A stretch of DNA of 38,157 bases from Bacteriovoracaceae bacterium (GTDB lineage Bacteria > Bdellovibrionota > Bacteriovoracia > Bacteriovoracales > Bacteriovoracaceae). Made by a program: the position numbers and the translations under genes. The notes under the pieces were generated by a model, which saw nothing but the letters and a program-made list of their open reading frames with translations, was not told the origin of the DNA and ran no database searches. Positions within the stretch are counted from its first letter, which is position 1, and every line of letters begins with the position of its first letter. Shown here piece by piece: positions 14,904 to 24,142 of this stretch. The stretch spans positions 1 through 38,157 of the forward strand of contig JAIPEG010000024.1 of NCBI GenBank assembly GCA_021737405.1, read 5' to 3'.

Positions 14904-16628
14904 GTGAAAAATTCTTCACTCTTTATCGTACTTTTTCTTCTCTCGGCATGTTCTTCTTTTCAGGGACCGTATCGTACGGTGCCCATGGCGCCAGGAGAGA
15001 CTGCTAAGGAGCATTTTAAGAGCGGCAAGAAATATATGATTGCTACTCAAGGACGCTATTCAACGAGTGCAGGCAAGAAGATGATGGAGCTTGGTGGTAA
15101 TGCCATGGATGCTGCAGCCGCGGTCTCTTTTGTCATCTCAGTTGAAAGGCCTCAGTCAACTGGTATTGGTGGTGGTGGTTTTCTCCTGTATTGGCAACCA
15201 GGCATGGCGGAGCCGACGGCCTATGACTTTAGGGAAAAGGCGCCTCTGCTTGCCAATAAAAATATGTTCTTAGATAAAGCTGGAAATGAAGTTTCAAGAA
15301 AGTCTCTCGATGGAATTTTTGCAGGAGGCGTTCCTGGACTTGTTGCAGGAATTATTGAGTCCCATAAATTGTATGGAAAATTACCCCTCGCTACTGTTAT
15401 AGGTCCCGCTATTGAGTTAGCGGAAAAAGGATTTCCCGTTTATTCAGAATTGGCCAAGGCCTTAGATTACAGAGCGGATACATTAAAGAGTTTTCCTGCT
15501 TCAGAAAAAATCTTTTTTAAAAAGGGAAAAATTTTAAAAGAAGGTGATCTACTTGTTCAAAAGGATCTCGCCAAAACACTTAGAGAAATTCAAAAAAACG
15601 GAAGAGATGGTTTCTATAAAGGCTGGGTTGCAAAAGCTATCGTCGCAGAAGAGCGCAGAAGAGGTGGTCTCATTCGTATGAATGATTTGAGACGCTACAA
15701 TGTTGTAAAGAGAAAACCCATGAAGGGAACTTATAAGGGTCATGACGTTTATTCCATGAGTCCTCCAAGCTCTGGAGGGATTCACGTTATCCAAATTCTA
15801 AATACGGTTGAACCCTTAAATCTTGGTCACTATGGAATTCAAGACCCGCGGACAGTTCACTATACAGCTTCGGCCATGCAGCAGGCTTTTGCTGATCGGG
15901 CTAGATACTTAGGTGACTCTGACTTTGTAAAAGTTCCGATAAAAGATCTCACATCAAAAGAATACGCCGCTAAAGTAAGAGCAAAAATTCCAGCGGATAG
16001 ACCACTTACAAAAGAAGAAGTGGCCCATGGTAACTTTGAAGGCTATGAGTCTCCGGAAACAACCCATTTTACAATCATGGATGCTGAAGGACATGTGGTC
16101 ACCTCAACTCAAACGATCAATGGCTACTTTGGTTCTGCCCTCGTCATTCCTGGCACTGGGATTGTCCTTAATAACGAAATGGATGATTTTGCTACCAAGG
16201 TCGGCGCGACAAATCTATTTGGCGCAGTTGGTGGAAGAAATAATTTAGTAGAAGCAGAAAAGAGGCCACTTAGTTCTATGTCTCCGACGATCGTTTTAAA
16301 AAATAATCTTCCCGTCATGGCCGTGGGAACTCCTTCTGGCACTAGAATTTTAACTTGTGTGGCACAAACAATATTGAATTACCTTGAACACAAAGAACCT
16401 TTATTAAACGCTGTCGCAGCAGTTCGCTATCATCAGCAGTGGTACCCGGATGAGTTAAGGGTAGGGGAATTTGGATTAAAGAAAGAAACCGAAGATAAAC
16501 TTAGGGCCATGGGTTATAAAATTAACCATAAAAATCTAGGTTGTCGTATCCAAGCGATAGCGTTTGAAAATGGTGAATTGATAGGTGTTTCTGATCCACG
16601 TGGTCAAGGTATGGCCGATGGGGAGTAG
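14904..16628 (+). CDS. ggt: Gamma-glutamyltranspeptidase, lipoprotein form
   Basis: An N-terminal nucleophile hydrolase that removes the gamma-glutamyl group from glutathione and related peptides; it normally self-cleaves into two subunits. The cleavage site and nucleophile lie in ETTHFT (first Thr, about residue 386 from the GTG). Other family marks are GGNAMDAAAA, STGIGGGGFLLYW and GTPSGTRI. The signal peptide ends in LSAC, so unlike classical soluble periplasmic Ggt it is likely lipidated. I prefer GTG 14904 because TTGGAG sits six bases ahead and it gives a clean lipoprotein signal; ATG 14880 (eight residues longer, no ribosome site) is the alternative. Probably scavenges amino acids along with the peptide ABC system elsewhere in the window. 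Confidence 0.92.
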   Translation: MKNSSLFIVLFLLSACSSFQGPYRTVPMAPGETAKEHFKSGKKYMIATQGRYSTSAGKKMMELGGNAMDAAAAVSFVISVERPQSTGIGGGGFLLYWQPGMAEPTAYDFREKAPLLANKNMFLDKAGNEVSRKSLDGIFAGGVPGLVAGIIESHKLYGKLPLATVIGPAIELAEKGFPVYSELAKALDYRADTLKSFPASEKIFFKKGKILKEGDLLVQKDLAKTLREIQKNGRDGFYKGWVAKAIVAEERRRGGLIRMNDLRRYNVVKRKPMKGTYKGHDVYSMSPPSSGGIHVIQILNTVEPLNLGHYGIQDPRTVHYTASAMQQAFADRARYLGDSDFVKVPIKDLTSKEYAAKVRAKIPADRPLTKEEVAHGNFEGYESPETTHFTIMDAEGHVVTSTQTINGYFGSALVIPGTGIVLNNEMDDFATKVGATNLFGAVGGRNNLVEAEKRPLSSMSPTIVLKNNLPVMAVGTPSGTRILTCVAQTILNYLEHKEPLLNAVAAVRYHQQWYPDELRVGEFGLKKETEDKLRAMGYKINHKNLGCRIQAIAFENGELIGVSDPRGQGMADGE

Positions 16629-16667
16629 GATTTTGGGCTTTCTTTAATATGAGGTATTATAGAGGCA

Positions 16668-17825
16668 ATGAAGAAGCCTCCTTTCAAATACAAAATTTGT
16701 TCAAAACCCTTTAAGTATTTTGAGGTAAGCTCTCCTCGTGCTGGCCGCATTCCTTGTTATAGCTGTTGCCCGACAATCCTTCCTAAGGAGACAGGGGATC
16801 TGGCCGAAGCAGATTTTAACGAAATTTGGAACTCCGAGAGTTATCAAGAGATTCGTCAAAGCATGGTGGATGGCACCTTTAAGTTTTGTCGTTATGATCT
16901 TTGTCCGGAGATTCAAAGTGATAATCTTCTCGATGTCGGAGCCTTGGATAAATTACGAGGCGATGAAGATATCTTAAAGGCGATAGAGCAGGGGATTTTA
17001 AAAGTTGAATCTCAGCCCGATGAAATTAACCTAAGTTATGATCCAGTTTGTAATTTAGCCTGTCCAAGTTGTCGTAAAGATTTTATTACAACTAATAGCG
17101 AAGCAGACGATCTCTTAATGAACAGAGTCACTGAGCAAATCTTAGCGCAAGACTTGAGTAAAACGAAGCTCATCGTCTGCTCTTCAGGGGACCCATTTGT
17201 TAGTCAGCATTTTAGAAAATTACTCTTCGAACTTGATGGATCTAAAAATCAGGGATTAAGAATTCAGTTGATGACTAATGGCTTGATGTTTAACCGACAG
17301 GCTTGGGAAAAGATGCACAAGATTCATTCTAATATTGTAATGGCCTGTATCTCAATTGATGCGGCCACAAGTGAGACCTATGCTATTACTCGTAAAGGTG
17401 GAAATTGGGACAGTCTTCATAAGAATCTAGAGTTTATCTCTGGTCTGCGCTTAAGAGGAGAGTTGCCATTTCTCCGTTTAGACTTTGTAGTTCAGGATCA
17501 TAATTTTAGAGAAATACCGGCCTTCGTGGAAATGGGGAAAAAGTATGGAGTGGATCAAGTCTTCTTTCAAAAGGTCGCGAATTGGGGAACTTTTTCTTTA
17601 GAAGAATATAAGAAACGCTGTATCTATGATGAGGACCATCCTGAATTTAAAGAGTTTTATAAAATCATAACGGATCCTCTGCTTAAAGATGACATTGTAA
17701 ATCCTGGTAATTTTGGACATTGGATAGGGCCTGTTAAAAAGGTCCATCGTTTTAATCTGAAAAATGCGATCTATCACAGTTTGAGAAAGAGAATACGGTG
17801 GATGAAAAGAGTCTTAATTAGATAA
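16668..17825 (+). CDS. Radical SAM protein with N-terminal auxiliary Cys cluster
   Basis: A 385-residue radical SAM enzyme. The core motif CNLACPSC (CxxxCxxC) is near residue 125, and CSSGDPF stands where the GGEP motif is expected. N-terminal to the core are CYSCCP and FCRYDLCP around a W.SE..QEIRQSMVDG segment, which resembles the SPASM/twitch region but at the opposite end from the usual SPASM layout. Substrate unknown. Starts 39 bases after ggt; GAGG lies close ahead of the ATG, and TTGGGC-N16-TATTAT (16633-16660) is a weak promoter candidate. A strong terminator follows. Confidence 0.85.
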   Translation: MKKPPFKYKICSKPFKYFEVSSPRAGRIPCYSCCPTILPKETGDLAEADFNEIWNSESYQEIRQSMVDGTFKFCRYDLCPEIQSDNLLDVGALDKLRGDEDILKAIEQGILKVESQPDEINLSYDPVCNLACPSCRKDFITTNSEADDLLMNRVTEQILAQDLSKTKLIVCSSGDPFVSQHFRKLLFELDGSKNQGLRIQLMTNGLMFNRQAWEKMHKIHSNIVMACISIDAATSETYAITRKGGNWDSLHKNLEFISGLRLRGELPFLRLDFVVQDHNFREIPAFVEMGKKYGVDQVFFQKVANWGTFSLEEYKKRCIYDEDHPEFKEFYKIITDPLLKDDIVNPGNFGHWIGPVKKVHRFNLKNAIYHSLRKRIRWMKRVLIR

Positions 17826-17854
17826 AAAAAAGCCCGCTTAAAGCGGGCTTTTTT
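17824..17854. terminator. Bidirectional intrinsic terminator
   Basis: AGCCCGCTT (17831-17839) pairs with AAGCGGGCT (17841-17849), with an A-run before and a T-run after, so it works for both the radical SAM gene and the convergent small gene on the minus strand. Confidence 0.9.
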
Positions 17855-17855
17855 A

Positions 17856-18074
17856 TTAGTTCAATGTCTGAGATACATAAAGTCGAAAAATTTTATCGTG
17901 GCTTCTTCTAATGGTTGAAGTCCCGTCATTTTTCTTTTCAATAAGAAAGTCATAAAATTCGGGAAGAGTATCTGCAACTTCCAAAATACTTTTTCCTTCA
18001 TGGTCACCAAAGTCGATAAATACTTGGTCTTCTGCAAGAATCCCTGTTACTGGGCTTATGTTTTGTTGTGCCAT
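17856..18074 (-). CDS. Small hypothetical protein
   Basis: A 72-residue soluble protein, not assigned with confidence. The stretch FGDHEGKSILEVADTLPEFY loosely recalls the FGKYKG-to-PE layout of DUF3820-type small proteins, followed by a basic C-terminal half. ATG 18074 is preceded by a near-perfect AAGGAGG six bases away, so translation is probably strong; upstream in-frame starts lack this. No partner is clear from the neighbourhood. Confidence 0.7.
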   Translation of the reverse strand: MAQQNISPVTGILAEDQVFIDFGDHEGKSILEVADTLPEFYDFLIEKKNDGTSTIRRSHDKIFRLYVSQTLN

Positions 18075-18186
18075 GACTTCCCTCCTTAGAATATCTGTGG
18101 CTAAAAAAAGCACGAAAAATTTGAGGTCGTCCACTCCCTGACTCTAACCTCAAGAAAATTGTTACAAGTCTGTAACACTTTGAAAA

Positions 18187-18216
18187 GAAAAAAATAACGG
18201 GGAGCGACACTCCGGT
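18187..18216 (-). terminator. Likely terminator of the degenerate HD gene
   Basis: GGAG (18201-18204) pairs with CTCC (18210-18213), with an imperfect outer extension, and on the minus strand the hairpin is followed by a T-run (A-run 18188-18194 on plus). The stem is short, so confidence is modest. Confidence 0.4.
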
Positions 18217-18232
18217 ATCGGGGCAAAAGGGG

Positions 18233-19258
18233 TTAGTTTTTGTCGAAAAAGAAGCTCTTAAAGTAGCTGACAATAAGGCGAAACTCTTGAGGATACTGGT
18301 CGGCAATAAGAATTTTTATTAGATCAAGAGACTCAAATAGCTTTGTAGGGCGCCTGAAAGGTCTTCCTGTAATCATGGCCGAGATGACATCCATTACAGT
18401 TATTAGCATTGTTTCAAAGCCCGCAATGAGCTCTCCACTTTGCTCCTTAGACTTTAGGTTTAATTGAAATTCATTTTTTAACAAACTAAATGAATGATGA
18501 TGTTGGATAATGTTGATGTGATTTGGAGATAGGGGCAATCTGCCCCTAAGGATTTGTACCGAATGCTGAGCATGGCGACTTAGCAATTCTTTCTCATTTT
18601 CACTTAGGTTATCCTGGTCATATTTTTCAGCTGGAATTGATGACATACCAATGTCTTTAAAATATGAGGTGATGAATAGATTTTCAATTTCTTGGTCACT
18701 GTAGAGTTGAGAATATTTCATCAGTCCAAGAAGAAAGATAGAAGCAATAAGAGGTTGAGCGTAAATAAAGTGATGCTTTTGTTTGATAAAATCTTTTTGT
18801 AAAGGCTCAAGAATGTTTATACGATTGATAAGAAAGTAGGCTAAGTTTTTAGCACATTGATGCTGAAGTTTTAGATGCTTATCATTTGTGGGGTCTTCGT
18901 ATAAATAGCCCATATTAATCGTAAGGAGATTCATTGCAGATCGACCTTTTTCAACAGCATTTCCAACTGACAAAGATCTCGTTACATTTAAAAGGTTCTT
19001 CTGAGCGGTATCAATAATGAGATGACGATCCTCTCTTTTTACGAAAAGGTGAACCTGGCCTTTTGAGATAAGGTCTCTAAGGAGAGGCTTATTGGTAAAA
19101 ACACCTTTTCGAAGTGTTCGATGAAAGAGTTGGTTTTTAATTCCAAAAATATCACAGGGCGCAGTTGATATAAAAAGTAGTTCTCGAATGCTGATAGGGA
19201 CAACCTGAAGAGTCAGCTGGTTTTGTTTAAGAGAACTATGGCCTTCGGAGAGTATCAT
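18233..19258 (-). CDS. Degenerate HD-GYP-like domain protein
   Basis: A 341-residue cytoplasmic protein whose second half follows the HD-GYP pattern but lacks key residues. The HD motif position reads FKDIGMSSIP (His replaced by Lys), the later RHAQHSVQIL and IIQHHHSF histidines remain, the GYP triad is missing, and VMDVISAMITGRPFRR matches the closing helix. Phosphodiesterase activity on cyclic di-GMP is therefore doubtful; it may be a binding or scaffold protein, similar to HDOD-type regulators. The N-terminal half is not recognised. Start ATG 19258 has a weak ribosome site. Divergent from the secreted C92-like gene at 19463. Confidence 0.65.
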   Translation of the reverse strand: MILSEGHSSLKQNQLTLQVVPISIRELLFISTAPCDIFGIKNQLFHRTLRKGVFTNKPLLRDLISKGQVHLFVKREDRHLIIDTAQKNLLNVTRSLSVGNAVEKGRSAMNLLTINMGYLYEDPTNDKHLKLQHQCAKNLAYFLINRINILEPLQKDFIKQKHHFIYAQPLIASIFLLGLMKYSQLYSDQEIENLFITSYFKDIGMSSIPAEKYDQDNLSENEKELLSRHAQHSVQILRGRLPLSPNHINIIQHHHSFSLLKNEFQLNLKSKEQSGELIAGFETMLITVMDVISAMITGRPFRRPTKLFESLDLIKILIADQYPQEFRLIVSYFKSFFFDKN

Positions 19259-19462
19259 GAGGTTATTTTATCGTGTTTTAAAAGACTTTGCTTACGAGGA
19301 CTTAGGGGAAATTTTTGTAAGGCAAATAGACTGAATTTGTCTTCTATAGGGCGACTGTAAAAAAAACTAACAGGTACGCCTCAGTCTGGTTAACTAACTG
19401 TTTGAAATTAATCGGTTTATGGGGGCAAGTCTTGGTCTTATTCTTGCAGATTTAAAAGCATC

Positions 19463-21160
19463 ATGATGCAATTTTTATTTTCTAGGTCTCTTTTGGCCTT
19501 AACATTCTTAATGCTTTTATCAGGCCAGTCCTCAATGGCCCAAGGCATGGATCATTTAAATAAGCGCACGGTAGAAATTCAATCTTTAGCCTTATTGAGT
19601 TACTCAGAAAAACTAGCAAGCTGGCAAAAAGAATTGGCCAATTTATATCAAGAGATGGCCCAGTTTTCTCGTAAAAATAAAGGGGCCATTGATCCAAGGC
19701 ATCTGGTCATCTTAAAAGAGAAAGTTAAAGAATTTCATAAAGTCCATCTACCACGACTCGAAGAAATCATCACCAATGAGCCAAACTTTCTAAGCTTTAA
19801 AAACGTTTTTGAGTTTACTAATTCAAAAACCAAAATTGACGAAGCGATAAGGGCAACTCCTCTTCTAAAGGCTCGAACGCGAAGACAGCGCGATTCTATT
19901 CGCTTTCATCAAGTAAGGGTTAATAGATATGAAGTAAACCCTAATGATGAAATTGGCTCGGTTTATTGGGGTCATTTTAAGAATCAATTTTTAGCAAAGA
20001 TAATTCTCCTGGAAACTTATGTATTAGGTCTTTCTCCTTTTATTGAAACAGATGCCTTTCGCTCTGTACTCATTAGAGACGTCGAAGATGATGCAACGGT
20101 TGAAACACTAGAAGATCTCTGGTTTAAATCAATTGAAGAGATGTTTAAAAGGGATCACCTTGTAAAGGCCCTCTCTTTATATGAGGAGGGTTTAAAACTA
20201 GAAACAACGAGCAATATTTATGATGAGGTATTTGAGAAGTTGCTTGATAGTAGTGTGGTTTATAAGGAATTAAATCGTAGAAGGAAAGACTTCTCTTTTT
20301 TTAGAGACATGGCCAAGAACATGGCCTTTATGGCAAAAAGAAGGTGGGACACTTATAAGAAAATTGGTATTAGCGTCCTTTTCGAAGGCTCGAGAGTCTT
20401 TGGTAATGTCGTTGGTATGTTTCAGTCTAGGCAGGGTTATCTACATAGTTGGACTAAAGAGGAAGAAAATGAAGTTGCAAAACTCTTTAGGCCTTTAGAT
20501 ATTTTGATGGAGAAAACTCCCTTTAGGCTAACCGATCGCTTTATTCCCGGTCATTTTGGTCATGCCGCTATTTGGATTGGTACAGAAGAGCAATTAAGAG
20601 AAATTGGTGTTTGGGACAAACTTCCAGATGTTTTCAGGAAGGCCCAAGAAAAATACTCTTACAAAGGTATGTCTTTTCAAAAATCAATCCAAAGGGGCCA
20701 TAGGATAATTGAGGCCTTGAGACCTGGTGTTCAGTTTAATACGTTTCGCCATTTTCTCGAAATTGATGATTTGGCCGCACTTCGTATGCGAGACTGTGAA
20801 GAGGGGGAGACTCCTTTAAAGAGTCATAAGAAAAGTATTGATTGTTTAAATAATGAACTCAAAAGGGAATATATATTAAAGGCATTTGAACAAGTCGGAA
20901 AAGATTATGACTTTGCTTTTGATGTAAATACAGAAAAAACGATTGTTTGTTCTGAGCTTATTTATAGAAGCTATCTTGACGTTGATTTTGAGATCTCTCT
21001 TACAGCGGGCCAGCACAATATTTCACCCGATCAAATAGCAGCACAAGCCGATGATGAAGAAGACCCATTTGCCCCTTTTCTTTTTTATCATCAAGGAAAA
21101 AAAGTCGAAGAGACAGGAGAGTCCTTAAGAGTCTTTATGAAAAATCTTATGTTTCCTTAA
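19463..21160 (+). CDS. Secreted YiiX/C92-like permuted papain-fold protein
   Basis: A 565-residue exported protein. Signal peptide 1-26 ends SMAQG. Residues about 30-340 are helical and unassigned. The C-terminal part (about 355-510) fits the YiiX/YebB-like papain-fold family (peptidase C92): catalytic His in GHFGHAAIWIG (His367), IIEALRPGV, GKDYDFAFD, and the nucleophile in IVCSELIY (Cys496). The His-before-Cys order shows circular permutation as in NlpC/P60-LRAT relatives. These act on amide or thioester bonds, possibly cell wall or lipid. ATG-ATG start, weak ribosome site. The long N-terminal helical part is unusual for this family and may bind a partner. Confidence 0.7.
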   Translation: MMQFLFSRSLLALTFLMLLSGQSSMAQGMDHLNKRTVEIQSLALLSYSEKLASWQKELANLYQEMAQFSRKNKGAIDPRHLVILKEKVKEFHKVHLPRLEEIITNEPNFLSFKNVFEFTNSKTKIDEAIRATPLLKARTRRQRDSIRFHQVRVNRYEVNPNDEIGSVYWGHFKNQFLAKIILLETYVLGLSPFIETDAFRSVLIRDVEDDATVETLEDLWFKSIEEMFKRDHLVKALSLYEEGLKLETTSNIYDEVFEKLLDSSVVYKELNRRRKDFSFFRDMAKNMAFMAKRRWDTYKKIGISVLFEGSRVFGNVVGMFQSRQGYLHSWTKEEENEVAKLFRPLDILMEKTPFRLTDRFIPGHFGHAAIWIGTEEQLREIGVWDKLPDVFRKAQEKYSYKGMSFQKSIQRGHRIIEALRPGVQFNTFRHFLEIDDLAALRMRDCEEGETPLKSHKKSIDCLNNELKREYILKAFEQVGKDYDFAFDVNTEKTIVCSELIYRSYLDVDFEISLTAGQHNISPDQIAAQADDEEDPFAPFLFYHQGKKVEETGESLRVFMKNLMFP

Positions 21161-21171
21161 GGATTTCAGCC

Positions 21172-21193
21172 TTTGCCATGTAAAAGTGGCAAA
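21172..21193 (+). terminator. Possible weak terminator after the C92-like gene
   Basis: TTTGCCA (21172-21178) pairs with TGGCAAA (21187-21193) around an 8-base loop, 12 bases after the stop. The following AATTT is a poor T-tract, so efficiency would be low. Confidence 0.35.
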
Positions 21194-21333
21194 AATTTAA
21201 AAACCACCGTAAACAGTATTTATTGCTAAAGTGTGGCTTAAGTTATTGAAAGTATTTTGGTTTTGGAGAAAGTGTTTGAATTTCTTCAAAAAATCCCTCT
21301 ATTCGCTAATCTTAGAGGACCCAAGGAGTTTCT

Positions 21334-22236
21334 ATGTTGAAAAAGGAAACAAAAAAGCATTTTCAAAAATACTTAACCGAGCACTCTCTGAGTGAGCCTT
21401 TATACTTTGGAAGCAATCAAGTCCTAAGCTTTCACTGGGCGAATGATCAGCTCGCAAGTGGGTATGTGAAATCTCTTAAGGATGGTGGAGAGAAGAGCTT
21501 TTCACAAAGAATTGAAACTCTAAAGGCCGAACTTGATAGTTTAAAAGAAATCCCCTTGTGGTTAATGAGTCGCAGAGGGCAAATTAAAAGTGACCTTCAT
21601 AATTTATATCAAAGTTATCTTGATCCACGATTAAAGATTCAATGGTTTAACCTTGAAGAAATTCTTGTTTCAACAAACCATGAAGCTGGTCCCTTTTCTT
21701 CATTGAAGTCGATGCGTTGGTTTGATAAAAATATCTATGCTAAATTTATATACCTAAAGATGCTTGAGTCTTGGGTGCCTCAAAGAAGCTTTCGACTAAG
21801 TTTAGATATTCCTGTTGAAATTCGTGCTGGTGGATCTCCTTTTGATAATATCCAAGGCAAAATCCATCAAGTCTCAGCTCATGGAGTCGTTCTTCATTTG
21901 AGTTCTTGCAGTAAGGCAAAGCAGTGGGGAAATGTTGACGAAATTATTTTTCTGAAAAAAGAAATGCAACTTGAGGAGGAGAGAGGAATTGAGACCTGTC
22001 TCAAATCAAGAGAGTGGCTCTCTAGTCTTGAGAACTTCACTGTTAAAGGTGAAGACTTTCAACTTATTATTAATAAGGGTCTAGAAGGTCAGGGAGATAA
22101 AGATAATTTTCTCTTTATTCCTTTTACTGCGATGAGAATGCTCTCAATAAAAGCGCATGAAAAATGTTTAACGAATTTATTGAGTCTTTTTGAAGAGACA
22201 GAGAGTACTATTCATCGCTATATTGAAGCGGCTTAA
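21334..22236 (+). CDS. PilZ-like domain protein (degenerate)
   Basis: A 300-residue soluble protein. The middle, QRSFRLSLDIPVEI to GKIHQVSAHGVVLHL (about 150-195), follows the PilZ layout: an RxxxR-like lead and an (D/N)xSxxG-like turn, here QVSAHG, where the Asp/Asn is lost. Cyclic di-GMP binding is thus uncertain. The N-terminal 140 residues and the C-terminal helix are unassigned. AAGGAG (21322-21327) lies well ahead of the ATG, and a CCTCTA/TAGAGG hairpin (21296-21318) sits just upstream of it. Its stop shares bases with the stop of convergent oppF (22233-22236). Confidence 0.6.
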   Translation: MLKKETKKHFQKYLTEHSLSEPLYFGSNQVLSFHWANDQLASGYVKSLKDGGEKSFSQRIETLKAELDSLKEIPLWLMSRRGQIKSDLHNLYQSYLDPRLKIQWFNLEEILVSTNHEAGPFSSLKSMRWFDKNIYAKFIYLKMLESWVPQRSFRLSLDIPVEIRAGGSPFDNIQGKIHQVSAHGVVLHLSSCSKAKQWGNVDEIIFLKKEMQLEEERGIETCLKSREWLSSLENFTVKGEDFQLIINKGLEGQGDKDNFLFIPFTAMRMLSIKAHEKCLTNLLSLFEETESTIHRYIEAA

Positions 22237-23171
22237 AGATTAAAGCAGGCAACTTCACGATTCTCGTGGAATCTCAAGGTCGGGACTTCTCCCTGACATT
22301 TTTCTGATGCTATCGGGCATCTTTCATGAAAGTTGCAACCTTTTGGTGGGTTTAGCGGCGAGGGCGGCTCGCCAATGAGTGGCTCATGTTTGTCATTATC
22401 CTCAAAAATATTTGGAGACGATTTTAAGAGTGCCTTTGTATAGGGGTGTTGGGGGTTCTTGAAAATTTGTTCTCTCGGGCCATATTCGACAATTTTTCCA
22501 AGATACATAACTAAAATATCATCAGCAATATGTTCGACAACATGAAGATCATGGCTAATGAAAAGATAGGTGAGCTTTAACGTGTCTTGAAGTTCAACCA
22601 AAAGGTTTAGAACTTGTGCCTGAATACTGACATCGAGGGCCGAGACTGGTTCATCACAAATAAGGATTTTAGGGTTTAAAACTAAGGCCCTGGCAATACC
22701 AAGGCGCTGCCTTTGGCCGCCTGAAAACATATGGGGATAGCGGTTGGCCATCTCGGGCCTTAAACCAACTTTTTCCATTAATTCACAGGCCTTATTAAAA
22801 CATTCTTTTTTTGAAAGGTGAGAATTTATTAAAAGAGGTTCTGCTATCAGGCGCCAGGCTTTTTTTCTTGGATTGAGAGAGTTATATGGATCTTGAAAAA
22901 TCATTTGTATTGTCTGAAACAATTCTTTTGAATTTAAATTTTGAGAGGGCACTCCATCGAAAGAGACACTGCCAGAAGTCGGACTCTCTAATCCCATTAA
23001 GGTTTTTGCAAGAGTTGACTTTCCACAACCACTTTCTCCAACAATTCCTAATGTCTTTTGAGTGGAAACTTTAAAGGAGACGCCATCTAATGCTTTAACC
23101 ACCCCTTTTCCACCGATGATCGATTTTATTTGGTAATGCATTTTTAAATCATTGACCTCAAGTTGACTCAT
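22233..23171 (-). CDS. oppF: Dipeptide/oligopeptide ABC transporter ATPase (DppF/OppF)
   Basis: A 312-residue ATPase with Walker [10 protein letters not shown]-loop at MIFQDP, signature FSGGQRQRLGIARAL, Walker B ILICDEP and H-loop ISHD. The C-terminal extension has the CNFHERCPIASEKC cysteine pattern typical of OppF/DppF peptide-family ATPases, which in some members binds an Fe-S cluster. It energises the importer with OppD. The start overlaps the oppD stop by four bases. Last gene of the operon; no terminator lies between it and the convergent gene. Confidence 0.93.
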   Translation of the reverse strand: MSQLEVNDLKMHYQIKSIIGGKGVVKALDGVSFKVSTQKTLGIVGESGCGKSTLAKTLMGLESPTSGSVSFDGVPSQNLNSKELFQTIQMIFQDPYNSLNPRKKAWRLIAEPLLINSHLSKKECFNKACELMEKVGLRPEMANRYPHMFSGGQRQRLGIARALVLNPKILICDEPVSALDVSIQAQVLNLLVELQDTLKLTYLFISHDLHVVEHIADDILVMYLGKIVEYGPREQIFKNPQHPYTKALLKSSPNIFEDNDKHEPLIGEPPSPLNPPKGCNFHERCPIASEKCQGEVPTLRFHENREVACFNL

Positions 23172-24142
23172 AGAGAACCTTCCTTTGGAAAATGACAGCG
23201 AAATAACCTTGATTCATCTTTCATCGTGAGCTCAGGATTTATTTGGCAATTATCTTGGCGGTACTCACAGCGAGGCGCAAATTGGCATCCCTTAGGTCTA
23301 TTGTTTAGGCTTGGTACTATCCCTGCGATTGATGCGAGAGGTTGGCGAAACCCACTCGTTTTATTACTTGGAAGAGATCTTAGAAGTCCTCGAGTATAAG
23401 GATGAACAGGACTATTTAAAAGAGTCTTCGTTGGTCCACTCTCTACAATTTCTCCGGCATACATGACTTGAATTTTATCTGAGACTTTGGCAACCACTCC
23501 TAGATCATGAGTGACGAAAATCATCGCCATATTGTATTGAGTTTGAAGATTCTTCAAAAGACGAAGGATCTGATCTTGAATGGTAACATCAAGGGCAGTT
23601 GTGGGCTCATCAGCGATTAGTAATTTGGGACGACAGGCAATTGCCATTGCGATCATGACCCTTTGGCTCATTCCTCCGGAGAGTTCGTGAGCATAAGATT
23701 TAATACGCTCTTTCGGAGCAGGGATTCCCACTTCTTTTAAAAGTTGTAAGCATCTTTTCTCGCGCTCTTCTTTGGTGAGATCTGGTTCATGAATTTTTAA
23801 GGTCTCTTCTATTTGATGGCCAACAGTGAAGCTCGGATTCAGGGCACTCATCGGATCTTGAAAAATCATTGCCATTTCTTTTCCGCGAATTCTTTGCCAA
23901 CTCTTTTCCGTCATTTTTAAGAGGTTCTGCTCTTCAAAGAGAATCTCTTCTGCTAACACCAGGCCGTTGTCGGCAAGAAGTCCCATCAGGGCCAGGTTGG
24001 TAATCGATTTACCACACCCACTTTCTCCAACTACGCCCAGGGTTTCACCTCTTTTTAAATGAAAAGTGATGCCTCTCACGGCCTCAAGTGATCCTTGTTT
24101 TGTCGTAAAATTAATATTGAGGTTTTTTACAGAAAGTAGCAT
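23168..24142 (-). CDS. oppD: Dipeptide/oligopeptide ABC transporter ATPase (DppD/OppD)
   Basis: A 324-residue ATPase: Walker [10 protein letters not shown]-loop [12 protein letters not shown], signature [15 protein letters not shown], Walker B LLIADEP, H-loop VTHD, and C-terminal [14 protein letters not shown]. Forms the nucleotide-binding heterodimer with OppF. Its ATG directly follows the oppC stop (TAAATG), consistent with translational coupling. The order A-B-C-D-F is the standard one for dpp/opp operons. Confidence 0.93.
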   Translation of the reverse strand: MLLSVKNLNINFTTKQGSLEAVRGITFHLKRGETLGVVGESGCGKSITNLALMGLLADNGLVLAEEILFEEQNLLKMTEKSWQRIRGKEMAMIFQDPMSALNPSFTVGHQIEETLKIHEPDLTKEEREKRCLQLLKEVGIPAPKERIKSYAHELSGGMSQRVMIAMAIACRPKLLIADEPTTALDVTIQDQILRLLKNLQTQYNMAMIFVTHDLGVVAKVSDKIQVMYAGEIVESGPTKTLLNSPVHPYTRGLLRSLPSNKTSGFRQPLASIAGIVPSLNNRPKGCQFAPRCEYRQDNCQINPELTMKDESRLFRCHFPKEGSL

